Program-made: the position numbers and the translations under genes
NCBI GenBank assembly: GCA_021298375.1
Contig: JAJTFE010000005.1
Span: 1 to 57,337 of the forward strand
Direction: 5' to 3'
Length of the DNA: 57,337 nt
DNA from: Blastopirellula sp.
Lineage (GTDB): Bacteria; Planctomycetota; Planctomycetia; Pirellulales; Pirellulaceae
Notes under the pieces: model-generated
What the model was told of the DNA's origin: nothing
The model's database searches: none
What the model saw: the letters and a program-made list of their open reading frames with translations, nothing else
Part shown: positions 8,259 through 23,020 of the stretch, piece after piece
Layout: each line of letters starts with the position of its first letter
Numbering within the stretch: position 1 is the stretch's first letter

Positions 8259-9440
8259 ATGCTCCCGTTCAAAGCCTACCGAACTGGTCTCGCCTCAGTC
8301 TTCATCCTGCTGTTTGCCGGAAACCCTGGACCCGCCACTGCGCAGTACTCCGGCCCTCCGAAAATCGTTCAGCGGGAACGCAACGACTTTGTTGGCGCGA
8401 AATGGGCTTTGGCCCGGCGCGGGAACCTGCTGATTACCTCCTCCCGCGAGGGTACCGAGGCCCATGTCTGGAGCGGCGGCAAATTCAACTCTGTCAACCG
8501 GAGTATCGACAAGCCAGCCAACGATTTCGTTCACTTCGCCAGCGAGGCCGACTTGCTGCTGATCGGTTCCTCCGCCGGAATCGCCCAACATCAGCGACTG
8601 ATGAAGGGCAAGGCACCTTTGCCGGGACTAACTCCACCTGCCGATGCGATGTTTCCGGGGGATGTCCCCGAGTCGATGAGAAAGTCGATGGAAAAGGCTC
8701 TCAAGTCGCGCCCCTCGGCGAAAAAGGACCCGCTCGAACTCCGGATGTTTGCCAACCCCGATAAGACGACACTCCGCCGATTCGGCTCAATTGAACTGCA
8801 GCCGACAACAAATTGGCTGACCGTCGCAGGAGACGCAACGAAAGTCGTCTTGTATGACGGCGGAGCGAATACTCTGGAAATCGTCCGTGTCGCAGAGGGC
8901 TTCAATACACCATCCCAGCGCTGGAAGGATGTGCTCTATCCAACGCAACTTCACGACATGACCCTTTCTGCCAAAGGAGGGCATTTGTTGGTGGCTCAGG
9001 AGTTGCGGCTCTCCCTGATCGATACTGATTCGGGAACACTGATTCAAGCCATGCCGATTCCGGAGAACTGGCGACAACTGCGATTCTCCTACGGCGGAAG
9101 GTATCTCGTTGCCAAGCAAATTTCCGAAGACCAAGTTTCCGAAAACAAGGCTACGGCGATCGTCATGGAGGTCACCTCTGGCCGTATTCTCGAATTCCCA
9201 ATCGACGCTGCTGACCTGGTGCACGTGACGCCCGACGGCCAATGGCTGGTTCGAATCAACTCCAGCGAACTGGAGTTTACGAAACTGGCCAACCGGAATG
9301 AGAAGTACTCCGAACTGCTGCACGATGATTGCAATCGGAATTGCGATATCGTGTTTGCCGCGGATGCCGGAAGGGCTGTCATTTGGTCCGACGAACCGGC
9401 TCGAATCTATGTCGCCCAGTTCCCCTTCAACTCCAAGTGA
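8259..9440 (+). CDS. Secreted protein, possible beta-propeller, unknown function
   Basis: A 393-residue protein with an N-terminal signal peptide ending near PATAQ (about residue 30). Start chosen at the ATG at 8259, which gives a compact signal peptide; an ATG at 8244 in the same frame is possible. The body has repeated short strands with patterns such as GGRYLVAKQ, GGHLLVAQELRLSLID and TPDGQWLVRI, resembling WD40/PQQ-type propeller blades in which a value is looked up and compared. I see no catalytic residues. It follows the membrane protease closely and on the same strand, so a shared envelope role is plausible but unproven. Confidence 0.65.
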   Translation: MLPFKAYRTGLASVFILLFAGNPGPATAQYSGPPKIVQRERNDFVGAKWALARRGNLLITSSREGTEAHVWSGGKFNSVNRSIDKPANDFVHFASEADLLLIGSSAGIAQHQRLMKGKAPLPGLTPPADAMFPGDVPESMRKSMEKALKSRPSAKKDPLELRMFANPDKTTLRRFGSIELQPTTNWLTVAGDATKVVLYDGGANTLEIVRVAEGFNTPSQRWKDVLYPTQLHDMTLSAKGGHLLVAQELRLSLIDTDSGTLIQAMPIPENWRQLRFSYGGRYLVAKQISEDQVSENKATAIVMEVTSGRILEFPIDAADLVHVTPDGQWLVRINSSELEFTKLANRNEKYSELLHDDCNRNCDIVFAADAGRAVIWSDEPARIYVAQFPFNSK

Positions 9441-9665
9441 TGCCCTTTGGTGCAGGCCCATCACTTTTTCAAGCCTTGCTCAACTCCCTGGTTTGCTGCC
9501 GGAATATGTGCCCCCGGAGTCCCCGGTCGGCTCCATCCATTTTGCCCGAGCCATTTTGCCGGGGCCGTGTAGAATGGCAGACAGAACGAAAACCGCTGCG
9601 CCCCATCAATTGGACCTCAACTCCATGGGGGCAGACCACGCCCCCGCTCACTTCCGAGATCTCAA

Positions 9666-10439
9666 ATGTTCTTTCCGATCAGCGATGACGACCGGCATAT
9701 TGACTCGCCCGCCTGGGTTACCTGGACTTTGCTCGCCCTCAACATTCTGCTGTTTCTTGTCCAAGTCTCCAATCCGGACTTCACGTATGGCTGGAGCGTG
9801 ATTCCCAAAGAGATCACCACGGGAGTGGACATCACGACGCCGCAATCGGTTTCGATTCCCGGGGAAGGGACGGTCGAGATTCCGCAAGCTCCCGGGCCGC
9901 CGATTATCTGGCTGACACTGCTCAGTTCGATGTTCATGCATGGCGGCATCGGTCACCTCGCCGGGAACATGCTCTACCTGTGGATCTTCGGCAACAATGT
10001 CGAGCACCGCTTCGGGCATCTCTGGTTTCTGATTTTCTATCTCGCCGCCGGTCTGGTCGGGAGCATCGCCCAAGTGCTGCTGATCCCCGAAAGCATAATC
10101 CCCAACCTCGGCGCCTCCGGCGCCATCGCCGGCGTGATGGGCGCCTACCTCGTGCTCTTTCCTCGCAACCGCGTCAACGCCGTCTTCCTTTACCACATCG
10201 TCGCGGTCCCCGCGCTGGTCGTGCTGGGGATGTGGATCGTGATGCAACTGTTCAGCACCGTCGGCTCGATTGCCTCCACGTCCGTGGAAAGCGGCGGCGT
10301 GGCCTACCTGGCGCACGTCGGAGGCTTTCTCGCCGGCGTGCTCGCCGCCCTCCCCTACCGGCTCAGCCTGCAAGCCGAACCCGACTCGATGCTGCGGCGG
10401 CAGTATGCCCGCGACCCGGATGCCAAGAGGTTGTGGTAA
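9666..10439 (+). CDS. Rhomboid family intramembrane serine protease
   Basis: A 257-residue membrane protein that would cut other membrane proteins within or near the bilayer. The catalytic dyad is S151 in NLGASGAIAG and H217 in HVGGFLAG; N101 in GHLAGNMLYLWIFG is the oxyanion-side Asn. About six membrane helices are visible, with a longer loop (about 40-75) between helix 1 and the conserved core. This architecture, with the short N-terminus and loop 1 insert, is common in planctomycetes and actinobacteria. It ends 220 bp before the convergent trxA gene. A second, GlpG-like rhomboid is at 41907-42917. Confidence 0.9.
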   Translation: MFFPISDDDRHIDSPAWVTWTLLALNILLFLVQVSNPDFTYGWSVIPKEITTGVDITTPQSVSIPGEGTVEIPQAPGPPIIWLTLLSSMFMHGGIGHLAGNMLYLWIFGNNVEHRFGHLWFLIFYLAAGLVGSIAQVLLIPESIIPNLGASGAIAGVMGAYLVLFPRNRVNAVFLYHIVAVPALVVLGMWIVMQLFSTVGSIASTSVESGGVAYLAHVGGFLAGVLAALPYRLSLQAEPDSMLRRQYARDPDAKRLW

Positions 10440-10539
10440 ACGAGGGTTCGCAAGCCGCTCCCTCGGCAGGACCGCGGACCCAAGAAAACTCAAAACTGCA
10501 CAGCGCTGTCCAAATTGGTTCGTGCTTCTGTAGCCCAAC

Positions 10540-10576
10540 AAAAAAAGGAGAGGACGAGTAATCACTCGCCCTCTCC
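10540..10576 (-). terminator. Rho-independent terminator after trxA
   Basis: On the minus strand a 13-bp stem (GGAGAGGGCGAGT with ACTCGTCCTCTCC, one G-U pair, 4-base loop) at 10547-10576 is followed by seven T. It is about 80 bp past the trxA stop. Confidence 0.85.
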
Positions 10577-10657
10577 ACTGAACTTGTTATTCTGTCCAGA
10601 CTGACGGCACGGCAAGACTACAGCCTGCAACGCTGAACCAAATCTGCCGCGGCCGAA

Positions 10658-10984
10658 TCAGGCAATCGCGCCGCGGTGCCGGTCGAGCATCGCCTGGAGT
10701 TGGCTCTTGGGAACCGCACCCAAGACCGAGTCCACCACTTTCCCATCCTTGAACACGGCGATGAACGGAATGCTCTGGACGTTGTAACGCATCGCCAAGT
10801 CCTGATTGGAGTCGACGTCGACTTTGCCAATCTTCAGGTCGCTGTTTTCACGAGCCAACTCGTCAATCACGGGTCCGATTCGCTTGCAGGGGCCACACCA
10901 AGCTGCCCAGAAATCGACCAACACGGGGCCATTGGCCTGCAACACTTCGGACTGGAAATTCGAGCTGTTAAACTCCAAAGCCAT
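10658..10984 (-). CDS. trxA: Thioredoxin
   Basis: A 108-residue thioredoxin, the normal length, with the redox motif WCGPC (C30, C33) and the conserved cis-Pro in SIPFIAVF. It reduces disulfides of cytoplasmic proteins, and class I ribonucleotide reductase (nrdA and nrdB lie 40 kb away) is a classic client. Start chosen at the ATG at 10984, which has a GGGAGAAA ribosome binding site; a TTG five codons upstream would place the start inside that site. It lies 434 bp downstream of the EF-G gene and is followed by a strong terminator. Confidence 0.95.
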   Translation of the reverse strand: MALEFNSSNFQSEVLQANGPVLVDFWAAWCGPCKRIGPVIDELARENSDLKIGKVDVDSNQDLAMRYNVQSIPFIAVFKDGKVVDSVLGAVPKSQLQAMLDRHRGAIA

Positions 10985-11418
10985 TTCACTTTCTCCCAAT
11001 TCGTTTGTCTCCCCGCTGCGGGGATGAATCTCGTCGTTGAATCACTGCCGGGCTCACATCCGGCCAGCAGCCAAACTGCCAACTTGCTGTGAGCGACCAC
11101 TGAGCATCGCAAGTGACGTTCCGAATTATCGGCCGACCGGGGAATTCCTGCAATCACCGGGGCAAAACGGCTCAATTCCCGCCAATTCACGGGCGTTAAC
11201 AACAGCGGACAGTTGTTTGGCGGCCCCTCTCTGCCCTGCGGTTCCCGGAATTAGCCTGCCAATCTGACGGGCCTGAACGCAGAGCTCAAACTCCAACCGG
11301 CCTCCTAGACGGCTTCCTTGGGAGCACTCGTTCGGCTGCGTTGGCGTTGGCGTTCGCTTGCGACCGACCATCGCCCGCTCCGGGAAACAAGCCTGGGCCC
11401 CAGCTCCTGACTCGGCGG
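10985..11418. other. Intergenic region between EF-G gene and trxA
   Basis: No gene recognised. Presumably holds the trxA promoter, but I cannot pick one with confidence. Confidence 0.5.
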
Positions 11419-13500
11419 TCACATCGCAAATCCCTGAGCCACTTCGGCGGGAGCGACCTCGTAAGCAAACGGCTCCATGGAGCTTCCCGCCCGGCCTTGG
11501 CTGAGGCTGCGCATCGCATTGGAATACCCGAACAACTCGGCCAGCGGTGTCTGCGACTCGATGACCGTGATCCCATTGAACGACTCGGTCTTGGAAATCC
11601 TGCCGCGACGCTGGGCAATGTCCCCGACAAATTCGCCGTAGAAGTCGTCCGGTGTCGTGATGGTCAATTTCATGACCGGTTCCAACAGGACTGGGTCTGC
11701 CGATGTCAGCGCCTGCTCGAAAGCCTGTGCGGCGGCAATTGTCATCGCGATTGGCGTGGTCTGTTCGTTGACCTCGGCACCGGTGATCGTGACCCGAATC
11801 TTGGTCAGCGGGAAGCTGCCGATCGGACCGCCGCCCTGGCCCCGGGCCCGCAACTCATCCATGACCGCTTGGTGCCATTCCGGGGTCAAAAGCTCTGGTG
11901 GCAAGCGATTGAATATCTGCAATTGCTGGTCGCTGTTTGGATTGGGCTCGACCTTCAGCGTCAGTTTCGCAAACAACTGCTGCCCATTGACCAGGCGATG
12001 GCACTCGCCTGTCACCTCCACCTGGCGGCTGATCGTCTCGCGGTAAGACACCCGGGGCTTGTGGACTTTGACATTCAGATTGAAGTCTCGGAGCAGACGG
12101 TTGCGAATCACCTCCAAGTGCAGTTCGCCCATCCCCGCGATCAGCGTCTGACCGGTTTCCGAGTTCTCCTGAGCGCGGAAGGTCGGGTCCTGACGTTTGA
12201 GCATCTCGAGGACTTCGGCCAGTTTCTTCCGGTCAGCGGTCGTTTCGGGTTCGATCGCCATCTCGATCACGGTCTGCGGAAACTCGATTTTCTCCAGCAG
12301 AATTGGAGCCTTGGCATCGCACAGCGTATCGCCGGTCACGGCCTCCCGAGGCCCAATCACTCCGACAATTTCGCCTGGCCCGACCGCTTCGATTTGTCCG
12401 TCTTTTTCCTTGCGTGTCGCATGAATCTGCCAGAGCTGCGCGATGTTCTCCTTCTTGCCATTGCTGGGGCAGAAAGCGCGCGTGTTTTGTTTCAGTTCGC
12501 CGGAGTAAACCCGCACCCAGTAAAAATCCCCCGTCTTCGCCGGCAGAATCTTGAAGACCAAGCCACAAAACGGTTCCTTGGCGTCTGGCTTGCGAATCTC
12601 AAGCTTGTCCGGCTTGTCTGGGTCGCTTCCTTGAACTGGCGGACGATCAATTGGGCTCGGCAAATAAGCCTGGACCGCATCCAAAACTCCCTGAACCCCA
12701 ATTCCGTGCAGGGCCGAGCCGCAAATCACGGGCTGAATTTGCCGAGCCAAGGTTGCCTGGCGAATCGTGCGGCGAACGAGGTCCTCGGGAATCGGCTGCT
12801 CCGCCAAAGCGAGTTCGGTCATCTCATCGCTGAACTCATAGAGAGTCTCCAGCAACTGGGCCCGATTGAACTCGGCGACATCCTGCCAATCCTCAGGGAT
12901 CGGATGCTCGGTAATCGTGCGGCCCTCGTCGGCGTAAGTCAGCATCCGCATCCCGATCAGGTCGATCACGCCGCGAAACGGATTGGCGGTATGAGCCGGT
13001 CCCTCGCCGACCGGAATGGTGATCGGAACGGGATTTCCGTTGAGCCGCTGGCGAATCTCACCCAGTACCCGCTCGAATTCAGCCCCCTCCCGGTCAAGCT
13101 TGTTGATGAAGGCAATTCGCGGGACCTGATATTTGTTGGCTTGTCGCCACACGGTCTCACTTTGGGCCTCGACCCCTTCGCGCGCACTGAAGACGACCAC
13201 CGCTCCGTCGAGGACTCGCAGACTCCGCTCGACTTCAGCGGTAAAGTCCACGTGCCCCGGCGTGTCGAGCAGGTTGACGTGGATATCCTTCCAATCGAAG
13301 GTCACGCAGGCCGCGTAGATCGTAATGCCGCGTTCCTGTTCCTCGGGATCGTCATCGGTGGTCGTGGTTCCCTTGTCGACCATACCCACGCGATGCTTGG
13401 CTCCGCTGAGGAACAGCATCCGCTCGGTCACGGTCGTTTTGCCGGCATCGATGTGAGCGATGATGCCGATATTTCTCAGGTTTTGAATTTTTCGCGACAT
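11419..13500 (-). CDS. fusA: Elongation factor G-family GTPase, spdEFG2/mitochondrial EF-G2-like
   Basis: A 693-residue translational GTPase of normal EF-G length. G1 is AHIDAGKTT, G2 region RGITIY, G3 DTPGHVDF and G4 NKLDREGA; domains II-V follow, ending in an EF-G-type C-terminus. The G-domain wording (AACVTFDWK, VNLLDTPGHVDF, GVEAQSETVWRQANKY) is closer, by memory, to mitochondrial EF-G2 and the spdEFG2 group than to standard FusA. In that group the factor recycles ribosomes and a paralogue does translocation. The symbol fusA is given for family and position after rpsL-rpsG; which step it performs is open. A terminator separates it from rpsG, so it may be transcribed from its own promoter. 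Confidence 0.85.
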   Translation of the reverse strand: MSRKIQNLRNIGIIAHIDAGKTTVTERMLFLSGAKHRVGMVDKGTTTTDDDPEEQERGITIYAACVTFDWKDIHVNLLDTPGHVDFTAEVERSLRVLDGAVVVFSAREGVEAQSETVWRQANKYQVPRIAFINKLDREGAEFERVLGEIRQRLNGNPVPITIPVGEGPAHTANPFRGVIDLIGMRMLTYADEGRTITEHPIPEDWQDVAEFNRAQLLETLYEFSDEMTELALAEQPIPEDLVRRTIRQATLARQIQPVICGSALHGIGVQGVLDAVQAYLPSPIDRPPVQGSDPDKPDKLEIRKPDAKEPFCGLVFKILPAKTGDFYWVRVYSGELKQNTRAFCPSNGKKENIAQLWQIHATRKEKDGQIEAVGPGEIVGVIGPREAVTGDTLCDAKAPILLEKIEFPQTVIEMAIEPETTADRKKLAEVLEMLKRQDPTFRAQENSETGQTLIAGMGELHLEVIRNRLLRDFNLNVKVHKPRVSYRETISRQVEVTGECHRLVNGQQLFAKLTLKVEPNPNSDQQLQIFNRLPPELLTPEWHQAVMDELRARGQGGGPIGSFPLTKIRVTITGAEVNEQTTPIAMTIAAAQAFEQALTSADPVLLEPVMKLTITTPDDFYGEFVGDIAQRRGRISKTESFNGITVIESQTPLAELFGYSNAMRSLSQGRAGSSMEPFAYEVAPAEVAQGFAM

Positions 13501-13581
13501 GCATTCACCGTTGGGCTGCCGGCGCTCCGGCCTTCAGAACACGACCAGCCAAAAGCTCAGCTCGAAAAAAGCTCAGCGCAT

Positions 13582-13613
13582 AAAAAAACCGTCTTGTCAT
13601 TCGACAAAACGGT
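13582..13613 (-). terminator. Rho-independent terminator after rpsG
   Basis: On the minus strand ACCGTTTTGTC, a 4-base loop and GACAAGACGGT form a stem (13588-13613) followed by seven T. It lies 19 bp past the rpsG stop and separates rpsG from the EF-G gene. Confidence 0.85.
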
Positions 13614-13631
13614 TGAGTCTGTTTTGGTTGC

Positions 13632-14102
13632 CTACCACGCGAAATGGGCAAACGCCTTGTTGGCTTCGGCCATGCGGTGGGTATTTTCGCGACGGGTCAC
13701 TGCGACGCCTTCGCGGTTGTAAGCGGCCACCAGTTCGTCGGCCAGCTTCAATGCCGTGGGACGCCCCTTCTTTTCGCGAACGGCCATCAGCAACCAGCGG
13801 ATGGCAAGCGACTGTTGTCGTTGGCGATTGACCTGCATCGGAACCTGATACGAGGCGCCACCGACCCGCTTGCTGCGAACTTCGATGTGAGGCTTTACGT
13901 TTTCCACCGCTTGCAGAAAGACCTCGATCGGTTCGCGGTCCGGCAGGCGGGATTTAATTTCGTCGAGCGCATCGTAAAAAATCCGTTGCGCGACGGCCTT
14001 TTTGCCGCTCCACATCATGCAGTTGATGAATTTACCGGCCAATTCCGAACCGTACTTCGGGTCGGGCTTGAGATGCGAACGACTGGCTGTGATACGTCCC
14101 AT
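13632..14102 (-). CDS. rpsG: 30S ribosomal protein S7
   Basis: A 156-residue S7, which binds the 3' major domain of 16S rRNA and nucleates the head of the small subunit. The end [21 protein letters not shown] and the middle [19 protein letters not shown] are diagnostic. Start chosen at the ATG at 14102 ([15 protein letters not shown]), which gives the normal family length; 42 residues in frame upstream are not S7-like. It lies 155 bp after rpsL and is closed by a strong terminator 19 bp after its stop. Confidence 0.96.
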   Translation of the reverse strand: MGRITASRSHLKPDPKYGSELAGKFINCMMWSGKKAVAQRIFYDALDEIKSRLPDREPIEVFLQAVENVKPHIEVRSKRVGGASYQVPMQVNRQRQQSLAIRWLLMAVREKKGRPTALKLADELVAAYNREGVAVTRRENTHRMAEANKAFAHFAW

Positions 14103-14257
14103 ATGATTCCGATGAACTTTCGATTGCCCGGGCCCCACTGAACTGATTGCCCAGCTCGTTGGACCACTTTTGAATGGCTGAATGATTCCGCTAAAAAACC
14201 TTCGGCTCAACGCCAGCGATCGGGTCAAACCGATCGGCTCAAGCCGGCTTCGCTTTA

Positions 14258-14668
14258 CTACTTCTTCCCGCCCTTGGCCGGAGCAGCTGCCTTGCCGGCC
14301 GCAGGCCGCTTGGAGCCGTACTTGCTGCGAGCTTGACGCCGCTTTTCGACACCGAGCGTGTCGCGGGTGCCACGAATGATGTGGTACCGCACGCCTGGCA
14401 GGTCCCGAACACGACCACCGCGAACGAGGACGATCGAGTGTTCTTGAAGATTGTGACCTTCACCGGGAATGTAAACAGTCACTTCCTTGCCGTTAGACAA
14501 CCGCACACGGGCGATCTTCCGGAGAGCCGAGTTCGGCTTCTTCGGGGTCATGGTCCGCACTTGCAAGCAGACTCCTTGCTTGAAGGCGCACTTGTCGAGC
14601 ACGGGGCTCTTGGAGAAGACCCGCTTATCGCGGCGTTTTTTCCGGATCAACTGATTAATCGTGGGCAT
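14258..14668 (-). CDS. rpsL: 30S ribosomal protein S12
   Basis: A 136-residue S12, part of the decoding centre. The conserved loops [11 protein letters not shown] and [10 protein letters not shown] and the block [15 protein letters not shown] are intact, with the wild-type Lys in TPKKPNS where streptomycin-resistance changes occur. The C-terminal tail is about 12 residues longer than in E. coli and is Lys/Ala-rich. It follows rpoC by 189 bp and precedes rpsG, the usual order rpoB-rpoC-rpsL-rpsG. Confidence 0.96.
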   Translation of the reverse strand: MPTINQLIRKKRRDKRVFSKSPVLDKCAFKQGVCLQVRTMTPKKPNSALRKIARVRLSNGKEVTVYIPGEGHNLQEHSIVLVRGGRVRDLPGVRYHIIRGTRDTLGVEKRRQARSKYGSKRPAAGKAAAPAKGGKK

Positions 14669-14857
14669 GCTGTCGTCACTTTTTCCAAGCTAAAGATCCG
14701 CCCCCGCCCGGGAGCGAATCCATAAAGGTAATGGTTTTTACTCAATCGTCAACTCAAAACGAAAAAAAGGCCAAATTCGCCAATTTTTCGCCAAACTTGA
14801 GGCTGCCAGAGGGCAAGCGGGGCCTGCCCACCGGCAAATCCTGCGAAAACTGGAAAG

Positions 14858-17800
14858 TTATTGGTCTGACTCCTCGCCGCCCGCGTCGAGTTCCCCTTCC
14901 AGTTCCTGCACCTCCTCCTCCGAAACAAAGTGGCTGGAGGCCGCCGCATCCGCTCCGAAATCGAGGTCGGCAGTCGCCGTGTTGGCTGAACCGCTGCCCG
15001 ATTCCAGCAAGGGGAAGCTTGCTTCCAGGGTTTGGCTGGGAGCCGCCGAAATCTGCCGCATCGCCTCGAGGTTGTACTGAATTTCGGAGTCTTGGAAGGT
15101 ACGGAAGCCCGTTCCAGCCGGAATCAAGTGCCCGAGGATGACGTTCTCCTTCAGCCCGACCAAGTGATCGACCTTGCCAGCCAACGCCGCCTCAGTCAAG
15201 ACTTTCGTCGTCTCCTGGAAGCTGGCCGCCGAGATGAAGCTGCTGCTTTGTACCGACGCCTTGGTGATCCCGAGCAACTGGGCCTTGGACTCTGCCGACT
15301 TGGGCTTGGTCCCCTTGGCAATCTTTCCACCAGCAGCCTCGATCTTGGCGTTCTCTTCCTCAATGTGCGACTTGAGGACAATTGCGCCCTTCTCGAACGA
15401 ACTGTCGCCCGCGTCAGTGATCTTCAGGCACTTCTCCAGTTCCTCGTTGACGCGACGCAAATCAAAGCGATCGAGCACCATCCCGGCGAGGAGATTGGTG
15501 TCACCAGGCTTCTCAACCTTCACCTTGCGGAGCATGCGGGCCACGATCACTTCAATGTGCTTGTCGTTGATCTCCACCCGCTGGCTGCGGTAGACCTGCT
15601 GAACTTCCTGCAGCAGGTAACGCTGCACTTCTTCCTCACCCGAAACGTCGAGGATGTCGTGGGGGACCAGCGGCCCGTCGACCAATTGCTGGCCAGCGGT
15701 GACGTAGTCGCCCGAGTGAACGCGGAACCGCTTGCCTGGCGGCACAAGGTGCTCGCGCTCCAAGCCAGCTTCTTCATTGCGCACGATAATCGTCCGCTTG
15801 TTTCGCTTCTTCTCGTTCTTGATCTCGACAATCCCGTCGATTTCCGAAAGGACTGCGGGGTCCTTTGGCTTGCGAGCCTCAAAAATCTCGGTCACCCGCG
15901 GCAAACCACCGGTGATATCCGAAACACCACCCGCTTCGCGAGGCGTTTCAGCCACCGCCGCACCGGCGGAGATCTGGTCACCTTCCTGAACGATGATGTG
16001 AGCCCGTTCCGGGAGGTAGTAAACGTCCAGGGTCTTGCCCGACTCGTCCTCGATCACGATTTGTGGATGCAGGTCGCCGCGGAAGTCGATAATCGATCGT
16101 CGGAGCGTTCCGCTGGAGTCCCGCTCTTCCTTCATTGTCTCGCCTTCCACCACGTCTTCGTAGCGAACTCGGCCGGAGACTTCCGAAAGCACAGGGATGG
16201 CGTGTGGATTCCACTGGCAAAGCACCGAGTTGGGCTCGACCGTCTGGTCTTCCTTCACCAGCAGGACGGCACCGGCCGGCACCTTGTGGTTTTCCAACTC
16301 GCGACCGCGCGGGTCGATAATCGAAATCTCACCGGTCCGGTTCAAGACGACGCTGTCGCCCTTGTCGTTGGTGACATAGCGCATCCGGGTCAGCTTGACG
16401 ATACCTGACTTCTTGCAGCGCTTCTCATTTTCTTCCGCAACCCGACCAGCCACACCACCGAAGTGGAACGTTCGCATGGTCAGCTGCGTACCGGGCTCGC
16501 CGATACTTTGGGCTGCAATGATGCCAACGGCCATGCCTTCTTCGACCATCGCCCCGGTGGACATGTCCATGCCGTAGCAGAGTTGGCAGACGCCGAGCGC
16601 CGCTTCGCAGGTCATCGGACTGCGGACCTGGATCTTTTCCAGACCCATTTCCTCAATCTTGCGGGCCTGCTCCAGCGTGATCATCTCGTTTTCCTTGACG
16701 ATCTGCTCATCCGTAATCGGATTGACAATGCTGTGCCGGGAAACGCGTCCATTGATCGCGGTTGCAAGTCGAACTTCGACCTGCTCACCGCGATAGATCA
16801 CCCCCTTGGTGATGCCGCGCGAAGTGCCGCAATCCTTGCAGGTGACGACGACGTTCTGGGCAACGTCCGCCAACTTGCGGGTCAAGTAACCCGAGTCGGC
16901 TGTCTTCAACGCCGTATCGGCCAAACCCTTGCGGGCCCCGTGCGTCGAGCTGAAGTACTCCAGCACCGTCAAGCCTTCGCGGAAGTTCGCCTTGATCGGG
17001 GTCTCGATGATCTCGCCGGTTGGCTTGGCCATCAAACCACGCATTCCGGCCAGCTGCCGAATCTGCTCGACACCACCGCGGGCGCCGGAGTGAGCCATCA
17101 AGAACACGGGGTTGACGTAGCCGCCGACGCGATCGTCGTGCTCCATCGCCTTCATCATGTTCTTGGTGATCTGTTCCCGGGCGTGCGTCCAGGTCTCCAG
17201 CACCTTGTTGTAACGCTCCTGCTCGGTGATCGCTCCGCGCTCGAAGTGCTTCCGCAACTTGAGCACTTCCTTCTCGGCCTCACCAATAAACTGGGTCTTG
17301 GTGTCCGGCGTAACCAAGTCATCGGTCGCAAACGACAGACCGCTGCGGGTACTTTCGCGGAACCCGAGCTGGTTCATGTCATCGAGCAACTTGATCGTCG
17401 CCCGGCGTCCAAGTACCTGGTAGCAGTCGGAAATCACGACGGAAAGGTCGCTGCTCTTGAGGTTGTGATTGTAATAGTCCATTCCCTGCGGCAGCATCTG
17501 ATTGAACAGAATCCGCCCGTAGGAAGTCGTGATGATCCGGCTTTCGGATCGTTCGTCTTCGTTCAGCCGAACCTTGCGGCCTTCGGGGAGGCGAACGCGA
17601 ATCTTGGCGTGCATCGTGATTACGTGCTGGGCGTAGGCCATCTCGGCCTCGGCAAACGACGCAAACGTCATCCCCTCGCCTTTTTGCCCCGGCAGTACCA
17701 GGGAGATGTAATAGCAACCCATCACCGTGTCCTGCGAAGGACTCATGATCGGCTTGCCATTGGACGGCGCGAAGATGTTATTGGTCGACATCATCAGCGT

Positions 17801-19237
17801 GTGGGCCTCGACCTGGGCCTCAATCGAAAGCGGCAGGTGAACCGCCATCTGGTCGCCGTCAAAGTCGGCATTGAAGCCTTTGCAGACCAGCGGATGGAGA
17901 TGGATGGCATTCCCCTCCACCAACACCGGTTCAAACGCCTGGATACCCATCCGGTGAAGCGTCGGGGCGCGATTGAGGAGCACCGGGTGATTCTGGATGA
18001 CCTGCTCCAGGATGTCCCAAACTTCCTCGTCCTTCCGTTCAAGCATCTTCTTGGCGCTCTTGATCGTGTCCGCATGCCCCAATTCCTTGAGCTTGCGGAT
18101 GATGAACGGCTGGTAGAGTTCCAGGGCAATCTTCTTGGGCAAACCGCACTGATGCAACTTCAGTCGCGGACCAACGACAATCACGCTGCGAGCCGAATAA
18201 TCGACTCGCTTGCCGAGCAGGTTCTCGCGGAACCGCCCCTGCTTACCCTTGATCATGTCGGTGAGCGACTTCAGCGGCCGGTTGCTCGAACCCAGCACCG
18301 GGCGCTTGCAGCGATTGTTGTCGAACAAGGCATCAACCGATTGCTGCAGCATCCGCTTCTCGTTGCGGATGATCACTTCGGGAGCATTCAAATCAACCAG
18401 TTTCCGCAACCGGTTGTTGCGGTTGATGATGCGGCGATAGAGGTCGTTCAGATCGCTCGTCGCAAAATTGCCTGACTCGAGCAGAACCAGCGGCCGCAAA
18501 TCCGGCGGAATGACCGGAATCACGTCGAGCACCATCCACTCGGGCTTGTTGTCGCTGTCGCGAATCGACTCGACAATCTTCAGGCGATTGGTCAGGTCCT
18601 TGCGCTTCTGCTTGGAGTTGGTCGTCGCCAACTCGCCGCGCAACTCTTCGCTCAGCTTGACCAGGTCAAGGCTTGCGAGCAAATCGCGAACCGCTTCCGC
18701 GCCCATCCCCGCCTTGAACGAACCGTCACCGTACTTCTGCCGGGCTTCGCGGTACTGTTCCTCGGTCAGCAGTTGCTGCTTTTCCAGGTCGGTTGAACCG
18801 GGGTCGGTCACGACGTAGTCCTGGAAATAAATCACCTTCTCCAGACTGGTGGTCTTCATGTCGAGCAAGTTACCGAGGCGGCTCGGCATGGCCTTGAAGA
18901 ACCAGATGTGGACGACCGGAGCCGCCAATTCAATATGACCCATCCGTTTGTGGCGGACCCGGGAGTGGGTGACCTTGACGCCGCAGCGGTCGCAGATCAT
19001 CCCCTTGTATTTCATCCCGCGATACTTGCCGCAGGCGCATTCCCAGTCCTTTTCCGGACCAAAGATCCGCTCACAAAAAAGCCCGTCCTTTTCCGGGCGG
19101 TAAGTCCGATAGTTGATCGTTTCGGGCTTCTTGACCTCGCCCATCGACCAGCTGCGAATGTCGTGCGGCCGGGCCAAGCTGATCTTGACGGAGGCGTAGT
19201 CATTGATGCGGTCATAAGAGGTGTCGGCAATGGCCAT
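14858..19237 (-). CDS. rpoC: DNA-directed RNA polymerase subunit beta'
   Basis: A 1459-residue beta' subunit, the catalytic half of the RNA polymerase cleft. The catalytic metal motif NADFDGDQM is intact. An N-terminal zinc-binding cluster reads [20 protein letters not shown], and the second zinc site near residue 890 reads CKDCGT with [11 protein letters not shown]. The trigger-loop and bridge-helix regions look standard. The start is the ATG at 19237, with an AAGGAG site; a TTG nine codons upstream would lie before that site. The gene is uninterrupted, unlike rpoB, which ends 116 bp upstream. Confidence 0.96.
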   Translation of the reverse strand: MAIADTSYDRINDYASVKISLARPHDIRSWSMGEVKKPETINYRTYRPEKDGLFCERIFGPEKDWECACGKYRGMKYKGMICDRCGVKVTHSRVRHKRMGHIELAAPVVHIWFFKAMPSRLGNLLDMKTTSLEKVIYFQDYVVTDPGSTDLEKQQLLTEEQYREARQKYGDGSFKAGMGAEAVRDLLASLDLVKLSEELRGELATTNSKQKRKDLTNRLKIVESIRDSDNKPEWMVLDVIPVIPPDLRPLVLLESGNFATSDLNDLYRRIINRNNRLRKLVDLNAPEVIIRNEKRMLQQSVDALFDNNRCKRPVLGSSNRPLKSLTDMIKGKQGRFRENLLGKRVDYSARSVIVVGPRLKLHQCGLPKKIALELYQPFIIRKLKELGHADTIKSAKKMLERKDEEVWDILEQVIQNHPVLLNRAPTLHRMGIQAFEPVLVEGNAIHLHPLVCKGFNADFDGDQMAVHLPLSIEAQVEAHTLMMSTNNIFAPSNGKPIMSPSQDTVMGCYYISLVLPGQKGEGMTFASFAEAEMAYAQHVITMHAKIRVRLPEGRKVRLNEDERSESRIITTSYGRILFNQMLPQGMDYYNHNLKSSDLSVVISDCYQVLGRRATIKLLDDMNQLGFRESTRSGLSFATDDLVTPDTKTQFIGEAEKEVLKLRKHFERGAITEQERYNKVLETWTHAREQITKNMMKAMEHDDRVGGYVNPVFLMAHSGARGGVEQIRQLAGMRGLMAKPTGEIIETPIKANFREGLTVLEYFSSTHGARKGLADTALKTADSGYLTRKLADVAQNVVVTCKDCGTSRGITKGVIYRGEQVEVRLATAINGRVSRHSIVNPITDEQIVKENEMITLEQARKIEEMGLEKIQVRSPMTCEAALGVCQLCYGMDMSTGAMVEEGMAVGIIAAQSIGEPGTQLTMRTFHFGGVAGRVAEENEKRCKKSGIVKLTRMRYVTNDKGDSVVLNRTGEISIIDPRGRELENHKVPAGAVLLVKEDQTVEPNSVLCQWNPHAIPVLSEVSGRVRYEDVVEGETMKEERDSSGTLRRSIIDFRGDLHPQIVIEDESGKTLDVYYLPERAHIIVQEGDQISAGAAVAETPREAGGVSDITGGLPRVTEIFEARKPKDPAVLSEIDGIVEIKNEKKRNKRTIIVRNEEAGLEREHLVPPGKRFRVHSGDYVTAGQQLVDGPLVPHDILDVSGEEEVQRYLLQEVQQVYRSQRVEINDKHIEVIVARMLRKVKVEKPGDTNLLAGMVLDRFDLRRVNEELEKCLKITDAGDSSFEKGAIVLKSHIEEENAKIEAAGGKIAKGTKPKSAESKAQLLGITKASVQSSSFISAASFQETTKVLTEAALAGKVDHLVGLKENVILGHLIPAGTGFRTFQDSEIQYNLEAMRQISAAPSQTLEASFPLLESGSGSANTATADLDFGADAAASSHFVSEEEVQELEGELDAGGEESDQ

Positions 19238-19353
19238 CTTCACCTGCTCCTTTAGAAAATCCAATTTGTGCGTCTAGTCCCGAAGCCAAACCGCGTCCAG
19301 CGGGCGAGGGTCTCACTGACCTCCACTCGCCCGGCCGAACGTTCATCAGACCG

Positions 19354-23020
<3,667 letters not shown>

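Noticed and set aside
11341-13722. 793-residue open frame opposite the EF-G gene
   Set aside because: Antisense to an obvious translational GTPase; the protein has no recognisable domain.
16463-18475. 670-residue open frame opposite rpoC
   Set aside because: Antisense to intact rpoC with no own start signals or domain.
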